DNA from: Burkholderiaceae bacterium
GTDB taxonomy: Bacteria > Pseudomonadota > Gammaproteobacteria > Burkholderiales > Burkholderiaceae_B
Direction: 5' to 3'
Assembly (NCBI GenBank): GCA_017983955.1
Contig: JAGOAJ010000006.1
Location: forward strand, 1 to 64,000
Length of the DNA stretch: 64,000 nt
In this document: positions 38,443-48,022 of the stretch, in pieces
Position numbering within the stretch: the stretch's first letter is position 1
Layout of the letters: the number at the start of each line of letters is the position of its first letter
Program-made: the position numbers and the translations under genes
The notes under the pieces: model-generated
Seen by the model: the letters and a program-made list of their open reading frames with translations, nothing else
Told to the model about the DNA's origin: nothing
The model's database searches: none

Positions 38443-39324
38443 ATGTCGATCTTGATCAACAAAGACACGAAAGTCATTACCCAGGGAATTACCGGTAAAA
38501 CCGGCCAGTTCCACACTCGTATGTGCCGTGAATACGGCAACGGTCAGGCCGCTTTTGTGGCCGGCGTACACCCTAAAAAAGCAGGCGAAAACTTCGAGGG
38601 CATACCGATTTTTGCATCGGTAAAAGACGCTAAGTCGGAAACCGGCGCCACGGTTTCGGTCATTTATGTGCCACCCGCAGGCGCGGCTGCTGCCATCTGG
38701 GAAGCCGTCGAGGCTGATCTGGATCTGGTGATCTGCATTACCGAAGGCATACCTGTACGCGACATGCTGGAATTGCGCAATCGCATGCGCGACCAGAACA
38801 AGACAACCTTGCTGCTGGGCCCCAACTGCCCAGGCTTGATTACGCCTGACGAAATCAAGATAGGTATCATGCCTGGTCACATACACCGTAAGGGCCGTAT
38901 AGGCGTGGTCAGCCGTTCGGGTACGCTAACCTACGAAGCAGTGGCTCAGGTTACTGAGTTGGGCCTGGGTCAGTCTAGCGCCGTCGGTATTGGTGGCGAC
39001 CCTATCAATGGTCTTAAGCACGTTGATATTCTGAAAATGTTCAACGATGACCCCGAAACTGATGCTGTCATCATGATCGGTGAAATCGGTGGACCAGATG
39101 AAGTCAATGCTGCGGAATGGGCTAAAGACAACATGAAGAAACCGGTAGTGGGCTTTATTGCTGGCGTGACTGCACCTGCTGGCAAACGCATGGGTCACGC
39201 AGGCGCCTTGATTTCCGGTGGTGCTGATACCGCGGATGCCAAGCTGGAAGTCATGGAAGCTTGTGGTATACGCACTACACGCAACCCGTCCGAAATGGGC
39301 AAATTGCTAAAATCGGTACTGTAA
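38443..39324 (+). CDS. sucD: Succinate-CoA ligase, alpha subunit
   Basis: SucD binds CoA and carries the phosphohistidine. The 293-residue protein shows GITGKTGQFHTRMC, LLGPNCPGLITP, SRSGTLTYEA and the active-site RMGHAGALISGG. AAGGA lies upstream of its ATG. It closes the sucCD operon at a terminator 32 bases downstream. Confidence 0.97.
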   Translation: MSILINKDTKVITQGITGKTGQFHTRMCREYGNGQAAFVAGVHPKKAGENFEGIPIFASVKDAKSETGATVSVIYVPPAGAAAAIWEAVEADLDLVICITEGIPVRDMLELRNRMRDQNKTTLLLGPNCPGLITPDEIKIGIMPGHIHRKGRIGVVSRSGTLTYEAVAQVTELGLGQSSAVGIGGDPINGLKHVDILKMFNDDPETDAVIMIGEIGGPDEVNAAEWAKDNMKKPVVGFIAGVTAPAGKRMGHAGALISGGADTADAKLEVMEACGIRTTRNPSEMGKLLKSVL

Positions 39325-39355
39325 AAGCATTCTTGGTAAACTAGAACGCTTTAAG

Positions 39356-39379
39356 GGCTCGCTAGTGCGGGCCTTTTTT
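39356..39379 (+). terminator. sucCD terminator
   Basis: GGCTCGC (39356-39362) pairs with GCGGGCC (39367-39373), with one G-T pair and a TAGT loop, followed by six T. Confidence 0.9.
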
Positions 39380-39462
39380 CCCCTTGCCTTCAGGCCTGCT
39401 GCAGCTATTGTTAGCTGCTCCAGTTCTGGGGTTACTTTTTAAGACCCGTTCAGGATCACTTA

Positions 39463-40256
39463 TGATCGATTTTTTCCAGGCACTACACTGGGGCGCAATT
39501 TTCCAGATTATTTTAATTGACATCCTGCTGGGTGGCGATAACGCCGTCGTGATTGCCTTGGCATGTCGCAACCTGGAAGAAAAACAGCGTACCAAAGGCA
39601 TAATTTGGGGTACGGCGGGGGCAATTATCCTGCGCGTCGTCTTGATAGCATTTGCGCTGACCTTGTTGGCGATTCCGTTCCTGAAGCTGGCCGGTGGTCT
39701 GTTATTGCTATGGATAGGTATCAAGTTGTTGGCTCCCGCCGATGACGGCCATGGGAATGTCAGCGGCAGCAGCACCCTCTGGAGCGCGGTCAAGACGATA
39801 ATTATCGCTGACTTTGTCATGAGTCTTGATAATGTCATTGCGATTGCCGCTGCAGCCACGAATGCCCATTTGGACCACCAGCTATACTATGTAATATTCG
39901 GACTAGTGGTTAGCGTGCCCATTATTGTGTGGGGCAGTACACTGGTTTTGAAACTGATAGACCGCTTCCCCATGGTAGTGACATTTGGCGCGGCCTTGCT
40001 GGGCTGGATAGCCGGTGGCATGATGGTTTCCGACATCTTTGTTGTTCAGCAACTGACCGATATTGCCGGCGGTCGTTATGTAACGACTGAGACGATTGCC
40101 GCAGCCGCAGATGGCGCAGCCAGGACGGCAACAGTGATCGCGCCTACTGTACTGTTAGTTGCTGAAATCATAGGCGCCATCTTGGTGGTCGCTTTGGGTA
40201 AGTGGATTTATAGTCGTAAAAGCACAGTCAAGGAAGGTACTCATGGGTCTGTTTAA
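39463..40256 (+). CDS. TerC-family membrane protein (YjbE-like)
   Basis: This 264-residue inner-membrane protein has about seven helices. TerC signatures are LIDILLGGDNAVVIALACRNL and IIIADFVMSLDNVIAIAAAA, each with the buried acidic residues (GGDN, SLDN) of this metal-exporter superfamily. Members export Mn2+ or help load metals to exported enzymes; the exact role here is unknown. AGGA lies six bases before ATG 39463. The last 14 bases overlap a small membrane peptide gene. The leader shows no recognisable yybP-ykoY riboswitch. Confidence 0.87.
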
Positions 40257-40368
40257 ATCATCAAGCAAGGACAAGGCAGATTCTGGCCTTTCTTTGCTGC
40301 AGGGCCTGGGCATATTGGCCCTGTTAGGTATCGCTGCGGCGCTGGTCCTTAACTATTTCGCAGGTTAG
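40243..40368 (+). CDS. Small single-helix membrane protein (41 residues)
   Basis: A short gene begins at ATG 40243 inside the 3' end of the terC-like gene (14-base overlap, different frame) with AAGGAAGG six bases upstream. It ends at TAG 40366-40368, four bases before hemC. The product starts [16 protein letters not shown] and continues as one membrane helix ([16 protein letters not shown]). The basic/polar N terminus and the strong ribosome site support a real small protein, perhaps a partner of the TerC-like protein. It is easily missed by gene callers. Confidence 0.7.
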   Translation: MGLFKSSSKDKADSGLSLLQGLGILALLGIAAALVLNYFAG

Positions 40369-40372
40369 GGCC

Positions 40373-41320
40373 ATGGTCACAACACCTACCACGCTGGTTA
40401 TTGCAACCCGCGCCAGTCGGCTTGCCCTGTGGCAGGCTGAACATGTGCGCGATCTTTTGCAGGCTTTATACCCTGAATGCAAGGTCAGCTTATTGACCAT
40501 GACGACACGGGGCGATCAGATATTGGACCGCACCCTGTCCAAAGTGGGCGGCAAAGGTCTGTTCGTCAAGGAGCTGGAAACCGCCTTGCTGGATGGACGT
40601 GCCGACCTGGCAGTGCATTCCCTAAAGGATGTGCCCGTTGACTTGACGACGCCGTTTGCGTTGCCTGTGGTGATGGAGCGTTCCGATCCGCGCGATGCCT
40701 TGGTTTCCAACGACTATGCGTCGCTGGACGAGCTGCCGCCAGGTGCCGTTATCGGCACATCCAGCCTGCGCCGCGAAAGCCAGCTTAGGCAGCGTTACCC
40801 CCATTTGCAGGTCAAGCCCTTGCGCGGCAACCTGGATACTCGTTTGGCCAAATTGGATAAGGGCGAATACGCCGCCATCATATTGGCTGCTGTCGGGCTG
40901 GAACGCCTGGGGCTGGAATCGCGCATACGCGCGCGTCTGTCGCCGGAATTGAGTTTGCCGGCTGCAGGCCAAGGCGCCTTGGGCATAGAGGTCCTGGAAT
41001 CACGCACTGACATGCATGCCTGGTTGGCCCCATTATCTTGTCCTGCCACTATGGCGTGTGCTCTGGCTGAACGTTCTGTGTCGCGGGCCTTGGGTGGTTC
41101 CTGCCAGGTGCCGCTGGCGGCTTACGCCCAGGTTGAAGGTACAGAGCTGCATCTGCGAGCATTGGTGGCTGAACCTGACGGTTCGGTGGTGTTGCATGCT
41201 CAGGCCAGGGGGCCGGTGGCTGACGCTGAAAAATTAGGCGAGGTTGCCGCCAAGGAATTGCTGGGCAAGGGCGCCCGCGAAATTCTGGCCAGGCTCACGT
41301 CCGAGGACGCAGCGCCTTAA
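40373..41320 (+). CDS. hemC: Porphobilinogen deaminase (hydroxymethylbilane synthase)
   Basis: HemC links four porphobilinogens to hydroxymethylbilane. The 315-residue protein shows [60 protein letters not shown] and the cofactor Cys in [13 protein letters not shown] (C244). It heads a hemC-hemD-hemX-hemY cluster, 4 bases after the small membrane peptide gene, with only a weak ribosome site, so coupling from upstream translation is likely. Confidence 0.96.
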   Translation: MVTTPTTLVIATRASRLALWQAEHVRDLLQALYPECKVSLLTMTTRGDQILDRTLSKVGGKGLFVKELETALLDGRADLAVHSLKDVPVDLTTPFALPVVMERSDPRDALVSNDYASLDELPPGAVIGTSSLRRESQLRQRYPHLQVKPLRGNLDTRLAKLDKGEYAAIILAAVGLERLGLESRIRARLSPELSLPAAGQGALGIEVLESRTDMHAWLAPLSCPATMACALAERSVSRALGGSCQVPLAAYAQVEGTELHLRALVAEPDGSVVLHAQARGPVADAEKLGEVAAKELLGKGAREILARLTSEDAAP

Positions 41321-41351
41321 TGGCGGCTGGCGCTTACTTGGCTGTTGGTCT

Positions 41352-42167
41352 ATGAAAGCCAGTATTTTCCTGACCCGCCCACTAGGGAAAAACGAAACGC
41401 TGGCGGCTAGCTTGGCGGATCAGGGTTACCAGGCCAGCTTGTTACCTGCGCTTAGAGTGTTCCCTGTCGTTGACGACCAGCATCCCTTGCCCCAGCCATC
41501 AGACTATCAACTGGTGGTGTTTGTTAGCGGGTTAGCAGTCAGCTTTTATCTGGACGCTTTACGCGCTCAGAACCCGGGTTTTACCTGGCCGGCCTCTAGC
41601 CATGCAGCTACCGTAGGCTGGTCCAGTGCTCAGCCCTTGCATGATAGCGGTCTACTTGATCCTGGCTTGATTATTCATCCCCAAGCTAGTGCTTTAGCCC
41701 AGGACTCCGAGGCCTTGTGGCCTTTGCTGGCGCCTTTGCTGCCCACCGTGCAGCGCGTTCTTATTGTTAGAGGGCAGCGTGGCCGCGAGTGGTTAGGAGC
41801 CAAGCTTGAACAGCAGGGCATACAAGTGCAGCGCCATGCCATGTATGATCGTGTTGCCGCTGTTTGGAATGATGCGCAGCGACAGGCAGTGCAGCAAAGC
41901 TTGCTTAGCGGCCAGCCTGTGGTGTTTTTGCTCACCAGCGGTGAAAGCGTGGATGCGGTGTGTGATGCCTTGCAGGAACTGGGCTTGCTTAAGGCCTTTG
42001 CGCGTTCCCGTTTTGTAGTGGTGCACCCTAGGATCGCCGATCATTTACGCCAGCGTCTTAGTGCCGCTGGTAAGCCATCACCCTCAGTGGTAAAAATATG
42101 TTCACCCACCGACACCGGGATCTTTCAGGCGCTGTTAGCCAGCGCCTCCACGGATGCAGGTTCATAG
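41352..42167 (+). CDS. hemD: Uroporphyrinogen-III synthase
   Basis: HemD closes hydroxymethylbilane with inversion of ring D. The 271-residue protein is poorly conserved, as usual, but shows the HemD start MKASIFLTRPLGKNETLAASL, FVSGLAVSFYLDAL, VLIVRGQRGREWLGAKL and FLLTSGESVDAVCDAL. ATG 41352 gives this N terminus; upstream in-frame codons run into the hemC end and are unlikely. It lies between hemC and hemX, the conserved order. Confidence 0.9.
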   Translation: MKASIFLTRPLGKNETLAASLADQGYQASLLPALRVFPVVDDQHPLPQPSDYQLVVFVSGLAVSFYLDALRAQNPGFTWPASSHAATVGWSSAQPLHDSGLLDPGLIIHPQASALAQDSEALWPLLAPLLPTVQRVLIVRGQRGREWLGAKLEQQGIQVQRHAMYDRVAAVWNDAQRQAVQQSLLSGQPVVFLLTSGESVDAVCDALQELGLLKAFARSRFVVVHPRIADHLRQRLSAAGKPSPSVVKICSPTDTGIFQALLASASTDAGS

Positions 42168-42182
42168 GATTACAATCTCGCC

Positions 42183-43646
42183 ATGACTGATAAAAAAATC
42201 GAGACCGCACACACAGCTGCCCCTCAACCTGGGGCTACGACTCCAGCCAAGCCCGCCAATAGCGAGCCTAATGCCCGTACCAATAAAAAGCCACGCTCGG
42301 CGCTAGTGCCTGCTTTGGCTGTTGCTGTGGTACTGGTGGCCGGGCTAGGTGGCGCCGTGTGGTATCAGCAACAGGCCTTTCAGCAGTCTGGGGCCGATCT
42401 TCTGACTCGCGTGCAACGCAATGCCGCCACTACAGACCAGGCCTTGCAGCAGGGCAAGCAAGCTTTGGGGCTGGCGCAGCAGCAGGCCGATCACATCAGC
42501 CGTCTGGAACAGGAACTGCGTACCGCAAAAAATCAGATAGGTGGTTTGGAACAGGCTTTCCAGTTGCTTACTGACAGCGGGTCTGATCTGGTCCTGATTA
42601 ATGACATCGATCATTTGGTCACTATCGCCCAACAGCAACTGCAATTGGGCGGCAATGTCGCCAATGCAGTGATCTCGCTGGAAACGGCTCAGGCGCAGTT
42701 GGCCAGGGCGAATCGTCCCGGCCTGGCGTCTTTATTGCAAACCATCAACGGCGATCTGGATCGCTTGCGCGCCGCCTCCACCATTGATATCGCCTTGCTG
42801 TCCACGCGTTTGGACGAACTAGCCAGCTTAGTCAGCCATGCGCCTTTGCTGGTGCCTGACGATGCCCACCCTGAGACGGTAGCCAGTGCAGCAATGACAC
42901 CTGAGCCTTCGTCCTCGGCCCCGGTTGCGACGACTGTGGACCCCAATGCACCGTGGTGGCAGCGCAGCTTGGATCAGGCAGGCACATGGACCCACGAAGC
43001 CTGGGATACCTTGGGCAAGGAATTTGGCCAGTTGGTCAGCATACGACGGGTTGATGACGCCACTGCGCTATTGCTGTCGCCCGAACAAGCCACGCAATTA
43101 CGTGAAAACCTGCGCTTGCGTATTATGACCGCACAGTTGGCACTAATGATGCGCCAACCTGGAGTCTGGACAACTGAGACCGCCTCGTTGGTCAAGGCGC
43201 TGGAAACCCGTTTTGATCAGCAATCACCCCAGTCACGCAAGGCGGTGACTATGGCACGCCAGATGGCCGATACCAATATCGACGTCAAACTGCCTACCGT
43301 GAACAATAGTTTGCAGGCCCTGGAAGCTTTGCGCGAAGCCAGTGCTAAAGAAGCCCAGTCCACTGATACGCCAGCGCCTGCTGCTAACGATGCTACATCG
43401 TCAGCGCCCGACGCCCAGGTTCCGGGGACACCAGAAGCAGCTCCGGCAACAGAGGACAAGCCTCAGTCTGATACCACGCCTGACGCTGACACGAATTCAT
43501 CCCAGCCGCAGACCACACCTCAGAATCAGTCTAGTCCCGACAGTCTGGCCGAACCTGGTCCTGCTGGAACAGATGCGCATACTCAGGCTATGTCCGGCGT
43601 AGACCTATCGTCTGGTCTTGCCCCGGCGGCAGGAATACAGGGATAA
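42183..43646 (+). CDS. hemX: HemX-like membrane protein
   Basis: This 487-residue protein has a Pro/Ala-rich cytoplasmic start, one membrane helix (about 41-63), a coiled-coil segment rich in Gln (about 75-130) and the HemX domain (LVLINDIDHLVTIAQQQLQLGGN, WDTLGKEFGQLVSIRRVDD). The last 110 residues are low-complexity Ser/Thr/Pro/Gln. It is often annotated as uroporphyrin-III C-methyltransferase, but it has no SAM-binding methylase fold, so a structural role in heme synthesis is more likely. It lies between hemD and hemY. Confidence 0.88.
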   Translation: MTDKKIETAHTAAPQPGATTPAKPANSEPNARTNKKPRSALVPALAVAVVLVAGLGGAVWYQQQAFQQSGADLLTRVQRNAATTDQALQQGKQALGLAQQQADHISRLEQELRTAKNQIGGLEQAFQLLTDSGSDLVLINDIDHLVTIAQQQLQLGGNVANAVISLETAQAQLARANRPGLASLLQTINGDLDRLRAASTIDIALLSTRLDELASLVSHAPLLVPDDAHPETVASAAMTPEPSSSAPVATTVDPNAPWWQRSLDQAGTWTHEAWDTLGKEFGQLVSIRRVDDATALLLSPEQATQLRENLRLRIMTAQLALMMRQPGVWTTETASLVKALETRFDQQSPQSRKAVTMARQMADTNIDVKLPTVNNSLQALEALREASAKEAQSTDTPAPAANDATSSAPDAQVPGTPEAAPATEDKPQSDTTPDADTNSSQPQTTPQNQSSPDSLAEPGPAGTDAHTQAMSGVDLSSGLAPAAGIQG

Positions 43647-43649
43647 GCC

Positions 43650-45140
43650 ATGAGAACCTGGATCTGGACCTTAATTGTTTTTGTCGCCGCCGTTTTACTG
43701 GCCTTGGTCTTACGCGAACATAGCGGCAATGTACTGATTATCGCGCAGCCCTGGCGTATAGAACTGTCCCTGACACGCGCAGTTTTGTTATTGTTGGCGG
43801 CTTTTATCGTTTTTCATTTGCTGCTGCGTTTTCTTGCCTGGGTGGGCGCAGGTCCTGATCGCTTCCGTTCCTGGCGCTCATTACGTGCTGAAAAGCGTGA
43901 TCACGAATTGCTGGAAAGCGGTTGGGTTAGTGTGCTTGAAGGTCGTTATACCGAAGCGGAAAAAGACCTGGCAAAATTGCTGGGTAAAACCCGTTCCGTC
44001 AATCGCAAGGTGCTGGCTGGACTGGCCTCGGCCAGGGCCGCCCAACATCTGGGTGAATACCAACGCCGTGATCAGGTACTAGACGCTGCTCGTGTGGCGG
44101 CGGGTAAAGATCCCAGACTCCAAGAAGCTGTCGCTACGGTGGCTGCCGAAATGTACCTTGACCAGAATCGTCCTCAGGATGCGTTGGTACTGTTACAGCC
44201 TTTGCAGGACGCCAGTTCGCGCTATTTTCACGCCACTCGTTTGTTGTTGCGCGCTCATCGTCAGTTGGGCAACCACGACAGGGTTTATGAGCTGACTCGT
44301 TTATTGTTACGCCGCAGCGTCATAGACAAGGCAGAAGCCTTGCAACTGATAGAGGTCGCTGGCGCGGCTCGTTTACGTGCAGCTGGCACAGATGGCTACA
44401 AAGCCATCTGGAGCGATCTGAAGTCTGACGAAAAGGTCTTGCCTGAAATCGCCCTGGCGGCGGCTGCCATACAAACCTCACAGAACAATCACGACGAGGC
44501 CACCAAGACATTGGACGCTGCGCTAAGCGTGGATCTGGATCCGCGGCTGTTGAATGCCTGGTCGCAATGCCCGCCTGAACAGGTCGCGCGTCGCCTAAGC
44601 AAAGCCGAAGGCTGGCTTAAGGTGCATCCCGATAATTCAGCCCTGTTGGCTGCTTTAGGTAATTTGTGCCTTACTGGACAGCTTTGGGGGCAGGGCGAGC
44701 GTTATTTGCTACGCAGCATGAAATTGCGCAGCGATATGCGTATACATGCCTTGCTAGGTAATCTATATGACCGCCTGGGGCGCAACAAGGACGCCATGAC
44801 ACATTGGCGACTTGCTTCCAAGGTGGCTGGGGCTTTGCCCGTGTTGCCTGCCCGTACCGCCTTGCCGGCTGCTGATACTCGCGATGATCCTACTTTGATT
44901 GATGCGGATAGCCTGCCCAGCCAAGACGTTCCCGACATCCAAGATGTTGCACCTGTTGCTGCCAGCGCCGCTGACTTCCTAAGTGACGACTTGTCGTATT
45001 CAGCCAGTCAGCCCAAGGTCGTTGAGCGTCCAGAAGGCGCTACTGACCCGGCAACGGATAGTTTTGATGAGTACTTTGATAGCGCGCCCATACCAGGCGT
45101 CGATTTAAGCCAAACATCGGACAACCCGCATCGCAGCTAG
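43650..45140 (+). CDS. hemY: HemY, TPR-containing heme biosynthesis protein
   Basis: This 496-residue inner-membrane protein has two N-terminal helices ([16 protein letters not shown] and [20 protein letters not shown]) followed by helical TPR-like repeats ([38 protein letters not shown]). The C-terminal ~80 residues are acidic and disordered. This is the proteobacterial HemY of the hem operon, unrelated to protoporphyrinogen oxidase HemY of Bacillus. Its start is three bases after the hemX stop. Confidence 0.9.
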   Translation: MRTWIWTLIVFVAAVLLALVLREHSGNVLIIAQPWRIELSLTRAVLLLLAAFIVFHLLLRFLAWVGAGPDRFRSWRSLRAEKRDHELLESGWVSVLEGRYTEAEKDLAKLLGKTRSVNRKVLAGLASARAAQHLGEYQRRDQVLDAARVAAGKDPRLQEAVATVAAEMYLDQNRPQDALVLLQPLQDASSRYFHATRLLLRAHRQLGNHDRVYELTRLLLRRSVIDKAEALQLIEVAGAARLRAAGTDGYKAIWSDLKSDEKVLPEIALAAAAIQTSQNNHDEATKTLDAALSVDLDPRLLNAWSQCPPEQVARRLSKAEGWLKVHPDNSALLAALGNLCLTGQLWGQGERYLLRSMKLRSDMRIHALLGNLYDRLGRNKDAMTHWRLASKVAGALPVLPARTALPAADTRDDPTLIDADSLPSQDVPDIQDVAPVAASAADFLSDDLSYSASQPKVVERPEGATDPATDSFDEYFDSAPIPGVDLSQTSDNPHRS

Positions 45141-45196
45141 TATCTGTACCTACCGTATTTATTTTTCATAGTTATTTTTTAAGATTGGAAATCAGC

Positions 45197-45733
45197 ATGA
45201 GTCTTGATCGTGTGCCCGCCGGGCAAAATTTGCCTGACGAATTTAACGTCATTATCGAAATTCCCATGAATGCCGATCCCGTAAAGTACGAAGTGGACAA
45301 GGATTCCGGCACAATATTCGTGGATAGGTTCATGCTTACGGCCATGCATTATCCCTGCAACTACGGCTATATCCCACATACCATTTCTGAAGATGGCGAT
45401 CCTGCCGACGTTCTGGTCATTGCACCTTTCCCCATACAGGTCGGGGCGGTGGTCAAGGCTCGCACTATTGGTGTATTGCACATGGATGACGAGGCCGGTG
45501 GCGACGCGAAGTTGCTGGCGGTGCCCGTCACCAAGCTTTACCCGCCTTATCGTCACATACAGACGCCTCAGGATCTGCCCGAAGAAGACGTGGCTCGCAT
45601 ACAGCACTTTTTTGAGCACTACAAAGATCTTGAAAAGGGCAAATGGGTCAAGATCAAAGGCTGGGGCGGTCCTGAAGCTGCTCGCAAAGAAATCATGGAC
45701 AGCGTTAAACGCTATAACGACGGTACACGCTAA
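45197..45733 (+). CDS. ppa: Inorganic pyrophosphatase (family I)
   Basis: Ppa splits pyrophosphate to phosphate and pulls biosynthetic reactions forward. The 178-residue protein shows the signature [11 protein letters not shown] with the metal-binding Asp residues, [20 protein letters not shown], and [20 protein letters not shown] 45197 has GGAA seven bases upstream; a TTG four codons earlier is unlikely. Its TAA stop overlaps the next ATG by one base (TAATG). Confidence 0.96.
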   Translation: MSLDRVPAGQNLPDEFNVIIEIPMNADPVKYEVDKDSGTIFVDRFMLTAMHYPCNYGYIPHTISEDGDPADVLVIAPFPIQVGAVVKARTIGVLHMDDEAGGDAKLLAVPVTKLYPPYRHIQTPQDLPEEDVARIQHFFEHYKDLEKGKWVKIKGWGGPEAARKEIMDSVKRYNDGTR

Positions 45734-46440
45734 TGGATACCGTTATCCCTTTGCCACCCGTGGCTACTCTGGCCGTTGCCGGATCCTCAGCCCGTTTTCC
45801 TGTGCGCCGCATTTATTGCGTAGGCCGTAACTATGCTGAACATGCACGTGAAATGGGCTATTCCGGTCGCGAAGACCCCTTCTTTTTCTGCAAGCCTGCC
45901 GATGCCATACTGAATGTGGCTGATGGGGTTAGCGGCGACATGGTTTACCCGCCAAAAACCAGCAACCTGCACTACGAGGTTGAGCTGGTGGTGGCCTTGA
46001 AGTCAGGTGGTCGCAATCTGACAGTCCAGCAGGCTGATGATTCCATCTGGGGCTATGCCATAGGTCTGGATATGACACGCCGCGACCTGCAAGCCGACGC
46101 TAAAAAACAGGGTCGCCCCTGGGAAATAGGCAAGGCGTTTGACCAGTCCGCCCCTATCGGGCCTGTGCATGCGCGTGCTGATGTTGGCGCGCTGGATTCA
46201 GGTTCGATTACACTGGCTGTCGATGGCGTGGAAAAGCAGTCCGGCGACCTATCGCAAATGATATGGAACACGGCTGAAGCCATTGCCTATCTGTCGGGCT
46301 ATTTTGAACTGCAGGCCGGTGACATTATTCTCACTGGCACACCGGAGGGCGTAGGCCCAGTGCTGCCAGGTCAGACCATGACAGCTGCGATTGCCGGTCT
46401 GGGCGAATTGCGCGTACAGGTGCTGGAACAGGCGGTTTAA
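45733..46440 (+). CDS. Fumarylacetoacetate hydrolase-family protein
   Basis: This 235-residue FAH-domain enzyme has IYCVGRNYAEHAREMG, FFCKPADAI, LHYEVELVVALKSGGRN (metal-binding Glu residues), GYAIGLDMTRRDLQ, and GDIILTGTPEGVGPV. The length and the TRRDLQ motif place it near fumarylpyruvate/acylpyruvate hydrolases, which cleave C-C bonds in diketo acids using Mg2+. No aromatic degradation genes are beside it, so the substrate is open. It is coupled to ppa (TAATG) and is the last host gene before the prophage. Confidence 0.88.
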   Translation: MDTVIPLPPVATLAVAGSSARFPVRRIYCVGRNYAEHAREMGYSGREDPFFFCKPADAILNVADGVSGDMVYPPKTSNLHYEVELVVALKSGGRNLTVQQADDSIWGYAIGLDMTRRDLQADAKKQGRPWEIGKAFDQSAPIGPVHARADVGALDSGSITLAVDGVEKQSGDLSQMIWNTAEAIAYLSGYFELQAGDIILTGTPEGVGPVLPGQTMTAAIAGLGELRVQVLEQAV

Positions 46441-46476
46441 GGGAATATTCCCTGACCCATGATGTAGGCTGTTAAC

Positions 46477-46515
46477 ACACAGGCACGGACTATGTTCCGT
46501 GCCTGTGTCGTTTTT
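46477..46515 (+). terminator. Strong terminator after the ppa/FAA hydrolase operon
   Basis: A 13-base perfect stem ACACAGGCACGGA / TCCGTGCCTGTGT (46477-46489 and 46496-46508) with a six-base loop is followed by CGTTTTT. Confidence 0.93.
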
Positions 46516-46741
46516 GCCCAGCTCGGATAGCCCGAATTGTGAGCCGCTGTTGGTACAGGCACACTGCTTCCCATCAACCATCATGGGAGGGCAGCAATGT
46601 CCAAGCAGCGTGAAAAACAAGCCGGCCAAGGGATGACCGAATAGATCATCAAGTTTCAAAGCCTTTATTCATGCGGGTTTACAGACATCTTTGTCTAAGA
46701 TTCTAGCGACTGTCTAATACTATTTTTCTAAAACTGGACAG
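46516..46741. other. Host/prophage junction region, probable left attachment site
   Basis: The stretch lies between the last host terminator and the integrase 3' end, where the left att core should be. The core cannot be fixed because the right end of the prophage is outside the window, and no tRNA gene lies here. A 15-codon frame at 46597-46644 (MSKQREKQAGQGMTE) has GGAGG six bases before its ATG; it could be a host gene cut by the insertion or chance. Confidence 0.45.
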
Positions 46742-47710
46742 CTAACCAGCTTTTTTGTTGGGGCCGGAAACCACTTTAGCGGACTTGTCGCGTAGATATA
46801 TTTGAGTCGTCCTGCGGTCTGTATGGCCAAGAAGTGCGCTGGGGTCGTTGCCTTGATTGTCTGTCGCGGTGCCAGACATTGCACGCATATCGTGGAGCGT
46901 CGTATCGCCTAGGCCGACATTTCTTGCAGCCATTTTGAATGTGCGCCACACGTTGGAGTGAGCTCGTGGGGTTCCTGCTCTGCCAGAAATTACATACTTT
47001 ATGGATTGAATCGTATTGGGCGACTCTTTTGTTCTAGCAATCACCTCACGTAACTCTGGGGTCCAGGCCACAACAAGTTTCTTGCCGGTTTTTTGCTGCT
47101 CAATAAATATCCCATCATCAAGCAGGTGGCTGTATTCGATCTTGAGGACATCGCCAATGCGCTGCCCGGTGAGATAGAGCAAGTCCATAATGTTTTGCAT
47201 CCAATGGGGTACCCGATCGTATATCAGCTTGTATTCATCCTGCGTGATTAATCGGTCACGCTTACCTTGGGGTAGGCGCTTGATCGATAGACAGGGGTTG
47301 CTGTGAACAAACTCACGGTCCATGGCCCATTGGTATACCAGCTTGAGGACAGTGAGCATACGGTTGGCGGTCATAGGACTATGCGCATACATATCCTGCA
47401 TTTGTATGATGCTGCCGTGCGTGACCTTATCAGGCGTGAACTCCGCAAAGATTTCCTTTAGGAGCCCTGCGCAGTAGACGTACTGTTTCTTTGTTGAGTC
47501 CGCTACTTTGCTCGTGATAAATGGCATGGCCTTATCGATCAAGGCAGGGACTCCGTCGGCTGGAACAGCAACTATCCGAGCATACTCTGTAAGCGCTGAA
47601 TGTAAGTCGCTGCCGATTTTTTGCCATTTATTGGCTTTGACGTAGTAATAGCTGCCGTGCTTTAGGTACACGCAGGCTGGGAGATGTCGATCCTTGATTC
47701 GCGGTCGCAT
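46742..47710 (-). CDS. int: Phage tyrosine integrase
   Basis: This 322-residue site-specific recombinase has a DNA-binding arm domain beginning MRPRIKDRHLPACVYLKHG, a core-binding SAM-like part (STKKQYVYCAGLLKEIF) and a catalytic domain with the Arg in LTGQRIGD, Lys in QKTGKK, the HxxR box LHDMRA and the nucleophile region LLGHTDRRTTQIYLRDK. All catalytic residues are present. ATG 47710 gives the usual start; a 16-codon longer form is possible. Its 5' end lies inside the DUF4224 gene (83-base overlap), so the two are coupled. It points outward to the attachment site. Confidence 0.93.
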   Translation of the reverse strand: MRPRIKDRHLPACVYLKHGSYYYVKANKWQKIGSDLHSALTEYARIVAVPADGVPALIDKAMPFITSKVADSTKKQYVYCAGLLKEIFAEFTPDKVTHGSIIQMQDMYAHSPMTANRMLTVLKLVYQWAMDREFVHSNPCLSIKRLPQGKRDRLITQDEYKLIYDRVPHWMQNIMDLLYLTGQRIGDVLKIEYSHLLDDGIFIEQQKTGKKLVVAWTPELREVIARTKESPNTIQSIKYVISGRAGTPRAHSNVWRTFKMAARNVGLGDTTLHDMRAMSGTATDNQGNDPSALLGHTDRRTTQIYLRDKSAKVVSGPNKKAG

Positions 47711-47867
47711 GGCCGAGTGATGCCTCCATGGCTGCCCGTAGAACCACAGGGTGGCCATCGGGATGGATGATGAAAGGGATACCGAGTTCTTTTAGAACCT
47801 TGCATTGCGCAGTTTTGCGCACTCGGTCTGTGAGCCGCTCTACCTGATCGGGTGTCAGTGTTGGCAT
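47628..47867 (-). CDS. DUF4224 phage protein
   Basis: This 79-residue protein begins MPTLTPDQVERLTDRVRKTA and continues CKVLKELGIPFIIHPDGHPVV, the DUF4224 pattern. The family is found just upstream of phage integrases and may be an excisionase-like or accessory DNA-binding factor; no function is proven. The last third is read in a different frame from the overlapping integrase start and looks low complexity, so only the first 50 residues or so are the conserved part. It starts two bases after the stop of a 50-residue gene. Confidence 0.75.
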   Translation of the reverse strand: MPTLTPDQVERLTDRVRKTAQCKVLKELGIPFIIHPDGHPVVLRAAMEASLGHATANQGSTSPSLRVPKARQLLLRQSQ

Positions 47868-47869
47868 GG

Positions 47870-48022
47870 TCAGCTCCTTGTCACTTTCTCATAGGCATCA
47901 ATCACAAGTCGAGCGAATTGAATCGCAGCGTTGCGGTCCAGGACAATATCCAGGGGGCCCAGGAACCCATTAGCCTGTGCGAGGGCGATGATTTGGCTGT
48001 CGGTTAGGTTTGGGCTATTCAT
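47870..48022 (-). CDS. Small phage protein (50 residues)
   Basis: A short gene from ATG 48022 to TGA 47870. The product (MNSPNLTDSQIIALAQANGF, then PLDIVLDRNAAIQFARLVID) is helical and ends VTRS. Its ATG overlaps the preceding gene's stop in ATGA, and DUF4224 starts two bases after its own stop. This tight packing supports coding. Function unknown. Confidence 0.7.
   Translation of the reverse strand: MNSPNLTDSQIIALAQANGFLGPLDIVLDRNAAIQFARLVIDAYEKVTRS

Noticed and set aside
39380-39462. Possible yybP-ykoY (Mn2+) riboswitch before the terC-like gene
   Set aside because: Position is right, but I could not find the conserved paired GC-rich loops; the leader is only about 80 bases after the sucD terminator.
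46249-46659. Leftward Cys-rich frame at the prophage border
   Set aside because: It crosses the strong terminator stem and the 3' end of the FAA hydrolase gene; composition reflects the inverted repeat.
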